Shown piece by piece: positions 1-4,816 of a stretch of DNA of 6,790 bases. Position 1 is the stretch's first letter. Every line of letters begins with the position of its first letter. The notes beneath the pieces are model-generated. The model was not told the origin of the DNA, made no database searches, and saw only the letters and a program-made list of their open reading frames with translations. The position numbers and the translations under genes are program-made. Source of the stretch: DATCVR01 sp036566745 (GTDB taxonomy: Bacteria; Actinomycetota; Actinomycetes; Jiangellales; Jiangellaceae); NCBI GenBank assembly GCA_036566745.1, contig DATCVR010000375.1:1-6790 (forward strand). The letters are read 5' to 3'.

Positions 1-86
1 CGGTGGACGCCGTCGAAGTTGCCGATGGTGACGACCGACGGCCCGAACCCCTCGGGAACCTGGGCCAGGTCGGTCCAGCGCAGCAC
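1..86 (-). CDS. ribF: Bifunctional riboflavin kinase / FAD synthetase, N-terminal fragment (runs off the window)
   Basis: Only the first 28 full codons, plus part of the next, are present, read from a GTG start at 86-84. RibF phosphorylates riboflavin to FMN and adenylylates FMN to FAD in the cytoplasm. The visible peptide begins VLRWTDLAQVPEGFG and continues into VVTIGNFDGVHR. GNFDGVH is the start of the nucleotidyltransferase (FAD synthetase) signature GNFDGVHxGH, normally about 25 residues from the N terminus, so the fragment fits the family start. An AGGAG ribosome binding site lies about 7 nt upstream of the GTG. The gene follows the MFS transporter after a 77-bp gap. Elsewhere in actinobacteria ribF commonly follows truB directly, so the three-gene cassette appears to separate the two. 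The kinase domain lies outside the window. The assignment rests on the motif plus the truB context. Confidence 0.92.
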   Translation of the reverse strand, partial: MLRWTDLAQVPEGFGPSVVTIGNFDGVH

Positions 87-163
87 GTGTGTCTCCTGTG
101 GTCAGCCGGTGATGCGGCTCCAGCCTGCCACGAACCGGACAGATGATCCCTGCCGGGCCGGTC
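87..163. other. Intergenic gap between the transporter and ribF
   Basis: This 77-bp spacer holds the ribF ribosome binding site near its low-coordinate end. It contains only weak palindromes: AGCCG/CGGCT around a 6-nt loop at 104-119, and a CGGTCT-C-AGACCG palindrome at 159-171 that overlaps the transporter stop. Neither is followed by a T-run on the minus strand, so I see no convincing intrinsic terminator. Readthrough from the efflux operon into ribF is possible. No clear -10/-35 pair for ribF could be picked by eye. Confidence 0.4.
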
Positions 164-1744
164 TCAGACCGTGACGGACTCGACCTCCGCGTCGTCCTGG
201 ACCGAGGTGCGCAGCGACGTCTCACGCATGAACAGCACCGACACGAACGCCACCACGGCCACCGCCGCGGCGATCATGAACGCCAGTGCCGTGCCGTCGC
301 CGTAGGCGTGCTCGACGATCACCCGCACCGGATCGGGCAGCGTCGAGAGGTCGAGTGAGGTGGACCCGCCGGACTGGGTCGCCGCACCCGCGCCGGGTAT
401 GGCGGCGAGCCCCTTGGCGATGAGGTCGGAGACGTGCGTGGCCAGGATCGCGCCGAGCACCGAGACGCCGGCTGCTCCCCCGAGCGAGCGGAAGAACGTC
501 ACCGTGGACGTCCCCGCGCCGAGGTCGCTGTAGTGCAGGCCGTTCTGGACCGCCAGCACGAGGTTCTGCATGCTCATGCCGAGCCCCACCCCCAGCACCG
601 TCATGTAGGCGCCGACCAGCACCAGCGAGGTCGCGTGGTCGATCGTGCCCAGCAGCGCCAGCCCGGCGACGATCATCGCGGTGCCGGCCACCAGGAACCT
701 CTTCCACCGCCCGGTCCGGGTCACCAGCTGCCCGGACACCGTCGACGCCACCAGAAGGCCGGCGATCATCGGCAGGGTGAGCAGGCCGGACGCGGTGGGC
801 GAGTAGCCGCGCGAGACCTGGAAGTACTGGCCGAAGAACACCGTCGAGCCGAACATCGCGATGCCGACGCTCACGCTGGCGATCACTGCGAGGATCATCG
901 TGCGCTGGCGCATGAGCCTCGGCGGCACTACTGGATCGGCCACCCGCCGCTCGGCGAACACGGCCGCGGCGATCAGCACGAGGCCGCCGGCGAGGAACGC
1001 CGCACTGCTCCACGAGAGCCACGCGAAGTTCTTGCCCGCGAGGGTCACCCAGATCAACAACACGCTGATGCCGGCCGGGATGAGCAGGGCGCCCCACCAG
1101 TCGATCTTCGCGTCGGACTTCATGACGGGCAGGTGCAGGGTCTTCTGCAGCAGGATCAGCGCCACGATCGCGATCGGCGCGCCCACCCAGAAGCACCACC
1201 GCCAGCCAAGCGCCTCGGTGTCGACGATGAAGCCGCCCAGCAGCGGGCCGCCCACGGTCGCGACCGCCATGACCGCGCCGAAGTACCCCATGTACCGCCC
1301 ACGTTCACGCGGCGCGACCATCGAGGCCATCACGATCTGGACGAGCGCCTGCAGTCCGCCCATGCCGAGGCCCTGGAGCACGCGCCAGCCGATGAGCGTC
1401 TCGGTGCTCTGCGAGAAGCCGGCCAGGATCGAGCCGATCACGAAGATCGTGATCGACAGCTGCACCAGCAGCTTCTTGCTCATCCGGTCGGCGAGCTTGC
1501 CCCAGATCGGCGTGGTGGCCGTCGCCGCCAGCAACGTGGCGGTGACCACCCAGGTGTACTGCTCCTGGTTGCCGTCGAGGTCGGCGATGATGCGTGGCAG
1601 TGCGTTGGCCACGATGGTGCCGGACAGCATCGCCACGAACATGGCGAGCAGCAGTCCGGAGAGCGCTTCGAGCACCTCGCGGTGGGTCATGGGCGCGGCC
1701 GCGCCGGCCGACTGGGCCGCCTCGGGCTCCGCGGTGGTCGTCAT
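164..1744 (-). CDS. MFS transporter, DHA2 family (EmrB/QacA type, 14 TM), probable drug efflux pump
   Basis: This 526-residue integral membrane protein is predicted to export drugs or other hydrophobic compounds by proton antiport. About 14 hydrophobic segments can be placed, near residues 27-49, 63-82, 93-111, 117-140, 151-173, 183-203, 214-236, 246-265, 284-306, 316-340, 350-368, 372-395, 416-436 and 485-506. Motif A is GKLADRMSKK (82-91). The TM4 motif is WRVLQGLGMGG (120-130), and the antiporter motif C is GAVMAVATVGGPLLGG (156-171). A long loop lies between TM13 and TM14 (about 437-484), as in QacA/LfrA-like pumps. TM1 reads LSGTIVANALP, where many DHA2 members have an acidic residue (LDxTIVNxALP). 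Its ATG overlaps the stop of the upstream MarR gene as ATGA, and an AAGGA site lies 8 nt upstream. Translational coupling and control by that repressor are therefore likely. The substrate cannot be predicted. Confidence 0.93.
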   Translation of the reverse strand: MTTTAEPEAAQSAGAAAPMTHREVLEALSGLLLAMFVAMLSGTIVANALPRIIADLDGNQEQYTWVVTATLLAATATTPIWGKLADRMSKKLLVQLSITIFVIGSILAGFSQSTETLIGWRVLQGLGMGGLQALVQIVMASMVAPRERGRYMGYFGAVMAVATVGGPLLGGFIVDTEALGWRWCFWVGAPIAIVALILLQKTLHLPVMKSDAKIDWWGALLIPAGISVLLIWVTLAGKNFAWLSWSSAAFLAGGLVLIAAAVFAERRVADPVVPPRLMRQRTMILAVIASVSVGIAMFGSTVFFGQYFQVSRGYSPTASGLLTLPMIAGLLVASTVSGQLVTRTGRWKRFLVAGTAMIVAGLALLGTIDHATSLVLVGAYMTVLGVGLGMSMQNLVLAVQNGLHYSDLGAGTSTVTFFRSLGGAAGVSVLGAILATHVSDLIAKGLAAIPGAGAATQSGGSTSLDLSTLPDPVRVIVEHAYGDGTALAFMIAAAVAVVAFVSVLFMRETSLRTSVQDDAEVESVTV

Positions 1745-2283
1745 GACACGAGTCCTTCCAGGGTGGTTCGGTGTCCGCCCGCTCCCCCGGCGACGTCGGC
1801 GTCGATGGTGGGCGATGGGGATCGGTCGGGAGGCTGTGGCGCGCGGCAGGCCTCGCCGCGGAGGTCGTCGCTGAGCCGGGTGAGCTGGTGGACGAGGGCA
1901 CGGGCGTCGTCGTCGCTCCAGGTGCCGAGGACGTCCCGGACCACGGCGAGCTGCCGAACTCGCGCGCGTTCGTGCAGGTCACGGCCGGCTGGCGTCACCC
2001 GCAGGAGGTGAGCCCGCGCGTCGTCGGGATCGCGGCTGCGCTCCACCAGGCCACGGCCCTCGAGCTCGGCGACCTGCCGCCTGGCCACGGAGGCGTCGAC
2101 GTGCTGACGCTCCGCCAGCACGGTGAGCCGGATGTCGCCCTCGCGCACGAGCATCCCCAGGACGCCCATGAGCGCGGGCGGGAGCCCGTCGTAGGCCGGG
2201 AAGTGCCGGTGCGCGATCTGCTTGGTGAGCCGGACCAGCATGCGCAGCTGGTCGAGGACGTCGTCCCAGACCTCGGCGGCCAT
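1741..2283 (-). CDS. MarR-family transcriptional regulator, probable repressor of the efflux gene
   Basis: This 180-residue cytoplasmic DNA-binding protein has a MarR winged helix. Dimerisation helices occupy about residues 1-30 and the helix-turn-helix about 50-78, with recognition helix DASVARRQVAELE (63-75). The wing is ERSRDPDDARAHLLRVT (81-97), and a C-terminal dimer helix spans 103-143. The ATG at 2283 was chosen because a GAGG site lies exactly 8 nt upstream. The frame stays open further upstream, but those codons run through the operator palindrome and offer no usable start. The last 35 or so residues (from about 146) are Pro/Gly-rich and look disordered, making the protein longer than the usual 140-160. 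Its stop overlaps the transporter ATG. A divergent-free, co-directional MarR–MFS pair with a palindrome at the promoter is the classic autoregulated efflux arrangement. That this protein binds the palindrome, and what its ligand is, are inferences. Confidence 0.92.
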   Translation of the reverse strand: MAAEVWDDVLDQLRMLVRLTKQIAHRHFPAYDGLPPALMGVLGMLVREGDIRLTVLAERQHVDASVARRQVAELEGRGLVERSRDPDDARAHLLRVTPAGRDLHERARVRQLAVVRDVLGTWSDDDARALVHQLTRLSDDLRGEACRAPQPPDRSPSPTIDADVAGGAGGHRTTLEGLVS

Positions 2284-2291
2284 GATTCGTG

Positions 2292-2295
2292 CCTC
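2292..2295 (-). promoter_or_regulatory. Ribosome binding site of the second MarR gene
   Basis: GAGG on the minus strand, 8 nt before the ATG at 2283. It decides the start, since the frame is open far upstream of the true gene. Confidence 0.65.
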
Positions 2296-2313
2296 GCATC
2301 CACGCTCGACTTG

Positions 2314-2361
2314 AAGTTGCTGTCTGCAACCATATGTTTTAATGGTTGCAGACAGCAACTT
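2314..2361. promoter_or_regulatory. Perfect 20-bp inverted repeat, probable double MarR operator
   Basis: Arms 2314-2333 and 2342-2361 are exact reverse complements around the 8-nt spacer ATGTTTTA. Each arm contains its own small palindrome of the form GTTGC-N5-GCAAC (2316-2330 and 2345-2359, centres 29 bp apart). This fits two binding sites for a symmetric winged-helix dimer. The element lies between the stop of the first MarR gene (2399) and the start of the second (2283) and is AT-rich against a GC-rich background. It overlaps the only good promoter-like sequence here, so binding would block RNA polymerase. MarR-type sites are typically 15-20 bp palindromes. Which of the two MarR proteins binds is unknown. 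It could also fold as an RNA hairpin in a transcript reading through from the upstream genes. Confidence 0.82.
2329..2358 (-). promoter_or_regulatory. Putative promoter for the MarR–MFS operon
   Basis: On the minus strand TTGCTG (2358-2353) is followed after 18 nt by TATGGT (2334-2329), a plausible SigA-type -35/-10 pair. The -35 lies inside one operator arm and the -10 inside the other. Transcription would begin near 2322, leaving a leader of about 40 nt before the ATG at 2283. Assigned by eye; the spacing and the AT-rich core support it, but no start site is known. Confidence 0.5.
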
Positions 2362-2398
2362 TATTCCGGCGCGCGATGCCGCGGCGGGCGAGAGAGGG

Positions 2399-2848
2399 TC
2401 AGGCCCCGGGGCGTTCGAGTGAGGTGTTGAGCCGGCCCAGCAGCTGCGCGAGGAGCTCGACGTCGTCGACCGGCCAGGCCTCGAGGGCTCCGCGCAGCCG
2501 GATCCGGCGCTGCTGGCGGACCCGCTCGAGACGGGTCCGGCCCTCCTCGGTGAGCCGCACCAGGCGAGCCCTGCCGTCCTCGGGATCGGGAACGCGTTCG
2601 ACCAGCCCGACCGCCTCGACATGGGCGAGCTGGCGGCTGACCGTGGACTTGTCGAGCACGAAACGCTCGGCGACGTCGGCCGCGCGCATCTCGCCACTCT
2701 CGTCGATCAGGACCAGCAAGGAGTACTCCGCGGCATCGAGGCCCTCGTGGACCTCGCGGGCGATCGTCATCGACATGCTGCGGGCGCGGCGCAGCATGAC
2801 CGACAGCTCGCGTTCGAGGTGTTCGTTCGCGCCCTGCCGATCTGTCAC
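2399..2848 (-). CDS. MarR-family transcriptional regulator (first of two)
   Basis: This 149-residue cytoplasmic winged-helix regulator has dimerisation helices at about residues 8-37, an HTH at 55-84 with recognition helix DKSTVSRQLAHVEAVG (66-81), and wing VERVPDPEDGRARLVRLT (83-100). A C-terminal dimer helix follows at 102-145. The DKSTVSRQ and DPEDGRA signatures are typical of MarR. Length is normal for the family. It shares the fold but not close sequence with the second MarR protein, so this is not a recent duplication. The GTG at 2848 was chosen; another in-frame GTG at 2857 is possible, and neither has a strong ribosome site. The gene starts only 22 bp after the truB stop, with no room for a promoter unless it lies within truB. 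Co-transcription with the translation genes is therefore likely. Target genes are unknown; the nearby operator is the obvious candidate. Confidence 0.9.
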   Translation of the reverse strand: MTDRQGANEHLERELSVMLRRARSMSMTIAREVHEGLDAAEYSLLVLIDESGEMRAADVAERFVLDKSTVSRQLAHVEAVGLVERVPDPEDGRARLVRLTEEGRTRLERVRQQRRIRLRGALEAWPVDDVELLAQLLGRLNTSLERPGA

Positions 2849-2870
2849 TGCCCCCACCGTCCGCCCAGAC

Positions 2871-3776
2871 TCATCCGACGAACACCGCGAGGTGCTTCGC
2901 CCGAGGCCCACGGTCCTCGACCAGGGAGAGCAGCGTACCGTCCGGGCCGAACACCGCCACGGGACCCGGGCCGAGATCGGTGCGGGGCAGCGGGGCGCCG
3001 TGCGCGACATTCCGGGCGGTGTCCTCGTCCACGTCAAGACGCGGGAACGCCGCCGCCGCGGCGTCCTCCAGCGACAGGGGCGTCCAGGCGAGGGCCAGCT
3101 CGTCGAGGGTCCGCGCGGCGTCGAGGCCGTACGGCCCCACCCTGGTGCGCCGGAGGGCGGTGAGGTGGCCGCCCACGCCGAGCGCCTCGCCGAGATCGCG
3201 GGCGAGCGCCCGGATGTAGGTGCCTGACGAGCACTCGACCTCGACGTCGACATCGACGAAGACACCGTCCCGGCGCAGGTCCACGACGTCGAACCGGCTC
3301 ACCACGACCGAGCGGGGCGGGAGGTCGACCTGTTCGCCGGAGCGCACCCGGTGATACGACCGCACGCCGTCGATCTTGACCGCGGACACCGCACTGGGCA
3401 CCTGCTGGATCGCTCCGGTGAGCGCCGCCATCTCGGCCCGCAGCCGCTGCTCGTCGAGGCCGGAGGCGTCGGCGCCGCCGGTGATCTCGCCTTCGGCGTC
3501 GTCGGTGAGGGTGCTCGCTCCGAGCCGGATCGTTGCGGCGTAGGCCTTCTCGGTCAGCGCGAGATGACCCAGCAGGCGCGTCGCCTTGCCGACGCCGACC
3601 AGCAGCACGCCGGTGGCCATCGGGTCGAGGGTGCCGGCGTGCCCCACACGGCGGGTGCGGGCCAGGCGCCGGATGCGGGCCACGACGTCGTGGGACGTCC
3701 AGCCTCCGGGCTTGTCGACCACGACGAGCCCACCGACTGGACCGTCGGTGTTCGCGGACTCGTCCGGGGCGGTCAC
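2871..3776 (-). CDS. truB: tRNA pseudouridine(55) synthase TruB
   Basis: This 301-residue enzyme isomerises U55 to pseudouridine in the T-arm of nearly all tRNAs and also helps tRNA folding. Motif I is VVDKPGGWTSHDVV (19-32). The catalytic aspartate is D51 in GHAGTLDPMATGVL. The K-x-Y motif follows at KAYAATIRLG, with the usual TDD-EGE just after it. The SGTYIRALARDLGEAL motif is present, and a C-terminal PUA-like (TruB_C) region ends in HLAVFVG. Length is normal for actinobacterial TruB. It starts with GTG at 3776, overlapping the rbfA stop as GTGA, with a GGAGA site about 11 nt upstream inside rbfA. This implies translational coupling to rbfA. No gene lies between rbfA and truB here, unlike in mycobacteria. 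All key residues are intact. Confidence 0.97.
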   Translation of the reverse strand: MTAPDESANTDGPVGGLVVVDKPGGWTSHDVVARIRRLARTRRVGHAGTLDPMATGVLLVGVGKATRLLGHLALTEKAYAATIRLGASTLTDDAEGEITGGADASGLDEQRLRAEMAALTGAIQQVPSAVSAVKIDGVRSYHRVRSGEQVDLPPRSVVVSRFDVVDLRRDGVFVDVDVEVECSSGTYIRALARDLGEALGVGGHLTALRRTRVGPYGLDAARTLDELALAWTPLSLEDAAAAAFPRLDVDEDTARNVAHGAPLPRTDLGPGPVAVFGPDGTLLSLVEDRGPRAKHLAVFVG

Positions 3777-4312
3777 GCGCGACCGTTCTCCGAGCCGCTC
3801 GCCGGGCCAGTGACATCCGCTGCGCTGGCGGCGCCGTCGACCTCGTCGACCCCATCGGCCACGTCGTCGACCTCGTCGACCTCGTCGACCTCGTCGGCGG
3901 GCACCTTGTAGGGCTCCGGGTCGCCCGCGTACTCCGCGTCGGCCGCCACCCGCGCCACCTTCTCGTCGGACTCGCGCGCGACCTTCAGCAGATCGTCGAT
4001 GTGCGCGGCGTTCTCGGGGATGGCGTCGGCGATGAAGGCGAGCGACGGGGTGAACCGGACACCGGTGCGGCGTCCCACCTCGCTGCGGAGCATCCCCTTG
4101 ACGCTCTCGAGCGCCGCGGCCGTCGCGGCCCGCTCTGTCTCGTCGCCGTAGACGGTGTAGAAGACGGTGGCCTCACGCAGGTCGCCGGTGATGCGGGTGT
4201 CGGTGACCGTGACGAAGCCGAGCCGGGGGTCCTTCACCCGGCGTTCGAGTGCCTCGGCCACGATCTCGCGGATCCGGTCCGCCAGCTTGCGGGCGCGTGC
4301 CGGGTCGGCCAT
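3773..4312 (-). CDS. rbfA: 30S ribosome-binding factor A with an acidic C-terminal tail
   Basis: RbfA binds immature 30S subunits near the 5' helix of 16S rRNA and aids late maturation and cold adaptation. The 179-residue product shows the family's KH-type fold at about residues 1-125. It starts MADPARARKLADRIREIVAEAL and has the signature DPRLGFVTVTDTRITGDL (28-45), then RTGVRFTPSLAFIADAIPE (82-100). The start is firm, because GAGGAGGA lies 4 nt before the ATG. The family is usually 120-150 residues. Here residues from about 137 form an extra low-complexity acidic tail (DEVDEVDEVDD, then DGVDEVDG) followed by an Ala/Ser/Gly-rich end. The tail is encoded partly by a short tandem repeat. Acidic tails occur in some actinobacterial RbfA proteins, but this one's function is unknown. 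The gene sits 39 bp after DUF503 and overlaps truB by 4 bp. Confidence 0.96.
   Translation of the reverse strand: MADPARARKLADRIREIVAEALERRVKDPRLGFVTVTDTRITGDLREATVFYTVYGDETERAATAAALESVKGMLRSEVGRRTGVRFTPSLAFIADAIPENAAHIDDLLKVARESDEKVARVAADAEYAGDPEPYKVPADEVDEVDEVDDVADGVDEVDGAASAADVTGPASGSENGRA
3863..3898. repeat. 9-bp tandem repeat inside rbfA
   Basis: About four units of CTCGTCGAC lie head to tail; the two inner ones (3872-3889) are exact and the outer ones each differ slightly. A further partial copy sits at 3842-3850. On the coding strand each unit gives Val-Asp-Glu, producing the VDE repeats of the RbfA tail. Because the unit is a multiple of three, gain or loss of copies would keep the reading frame. 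Confidence 0.85.
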
Positions 4313-4316
4313 GGGG

Positions 4317-4324
4317 TCCTCCTC
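4317..4324 (-). promoter_or_regulatory. Strong ribosome binding site of rbfA
   Basis: GAGGAGGA on the minus strand, 4 nt before the ATG at 4312, in the 39-bp gap after the DUF503 gene. It fixes the rbfA start. Confidence 0.7.
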
Positions 4325-4351
4325 GTAGTCCGTACGCCGTCCCTCGGGTCC

Positions 4352-4666
4352 TCACGGGTGCGGGACGGGTGAATCGTCGTCGTCGGAGTGCAGGTGTCGG
4401 CGGCTGGAGAGCAGGTCGATCTCGGGGCGCGCGGCCACGAGTCGCTCGACCGCGTCGAGGACGTCGCGACAATGCCCGGCGTCGGCCGCGACCACCGCGG
4501 CGCCCAGTTCGGCGCGCCGGTGCACGTCGAGGTGACCGACCTCGGCGACCGCGACGTCGAAGCGCCGACGTACTTCGGCCACGATCGGCCGGACCACGCT
4601 GCGCTTCTGCTTGAGGGAATGGACGTCACCCAGGAGCAGGTCGAACGTCACGGTCCCGACGAACAC
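4352..4666 (-). CDS. DUF503 family protein
   Basis: This small, roughly 104-residue protein belongs to DUF503 (YlxP-like). The family typically lies between infB and rbfA in Gram-positive bacteria and is thought to have a role linked to ribosome function, though its biochemistry is poorly defined. The diagnostic N terminus is FVGTVTFDLLLGDVHSLKQKRSVVRPIV, followed by the RRRFDVAVAEVGHLD segment. A ferredoxin-like fold of about 90 residues is expected. GTG at 4666 is preferred to the GTG at 4672. GGGGAGG (4674-4680) lies 7 nt from the first but only 1 nt from the second, and relatives start MxVGxL. The C-terminal end, RRHLHSDDDDSPVPHP, is a short charged tail. It is preceded by a 150-bp gap after infB, the largest break in the cluster, so it may have its own promoter. 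The family call is secure; the function is not. Confidence 0.92.
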   Translation of the reverse strand: MFVGTVTFDLLLGDVHSLKQKRSVVRPIVAEVRRRFDVAVAEVGHLDVHRRAELGAAVVAADAGHCRDVLDAVERLVAARPEIDLLSSRRHLHSDDDDSPVPHP

Positions 4667-4673
4667 ACCCACG

Positions 4674-4680
4674 CCTCCCC
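4674..4680 (-). promoter_or_regulatory. Ribosome binding site deciding the DUF503 start
   Basis: GGGGAGG on the minus strand. It is 7 nt from the GTG at 4666 and only 1 nt from the GTG at 4672, which favours the downstream start. Confidence 0.6.
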
Positions 4681-4726
4681 AAGCTCACCCGGATGCAGGA
4701 AACCACGCAACAAGGCAATCGGATCA

Positions 4727-4807
4727 GCGGAGGAGCGCCGGTGTTCCGGCAGCGGGCCTCAAGCGAGCTTGCGAGCAGCCCGCAGAGGAATCCCGGCGCT
4801 CCTCCGC
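4727..4807. repeat. Nested inverted repeat between infB and the DUF503 gene
   Basis: Perfect 15-bp outer arms GCGGAGGAGCGCCGG (4727-4741) and its reverse complement (4793-4807) enclose further pairing. TTCC (4744-4747) pairs with GGAA (4787-4790), GCGGGC (4752-4757) with GCCCGC (4778-4783), and CAAGC (4760-4764) with GCTTG (4767-4771). In RNA this would fold as one long, very stable stem with small internal loops. It begins 9 bp after the infB stop. No T-run follows on the minus strand, so it is not a standard intrinsic terminator. It may still end or slow transcription, protect the infB 3' end, or be a dispersed palindromic (REP/MITE-like) element. Pairing is directly visible; role is inference. 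Confidence 0.75.
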
Positions 4808-4816
4808 CTCACACGA

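Noticed and set aside
159..171. CGGTCT-C-AGACCG palindrome at the transporter stop as a terminator
   Set aside because: The loop would be a single base and no T-run follows on the minus strand.
434..2011. Long plus-strand open frame (525 codons) opposite the transporter
   Set aside because: Its product is rich in Arg/His/Gln/Gly with no recognisable domain, and it is exactly antisense to a clear 14-TM transporter and its MarR neighbour. Such mirror frames are normal in GC-rich DNA.
2314..2361. The 20-bp inverted repeat as an intrinsic terminator or insertion-sequence end
   Set aside because: No T-tract follows on the minus strand, there is no transposase or target duplication nearby, and the position over a promoter before a MarR gene fits an operator far better.
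2284..2697. Upstream extension of the second MarR frame to give a 318-residue protein
   Set aside because: The extra part runs through the operator palindrome and out of frame across the first MarR gene, with Ser/Arg-rich sequence. The ATG at 2283 has a well-placed GAGG site and matches the family start.
2849..3265. Upstream extension of the first MarR frame into truB
   Set aside because: The extension is antisense-free but out of frame with truB and low in complexity; family length fits the GTG at 2848.
3034..3855. Minus-strand open frame overlapping truB and rbfA in another frame
   Set aside because: The product is Arg/Pro-rich low-complexity sequence and overlaps two conserved genes.
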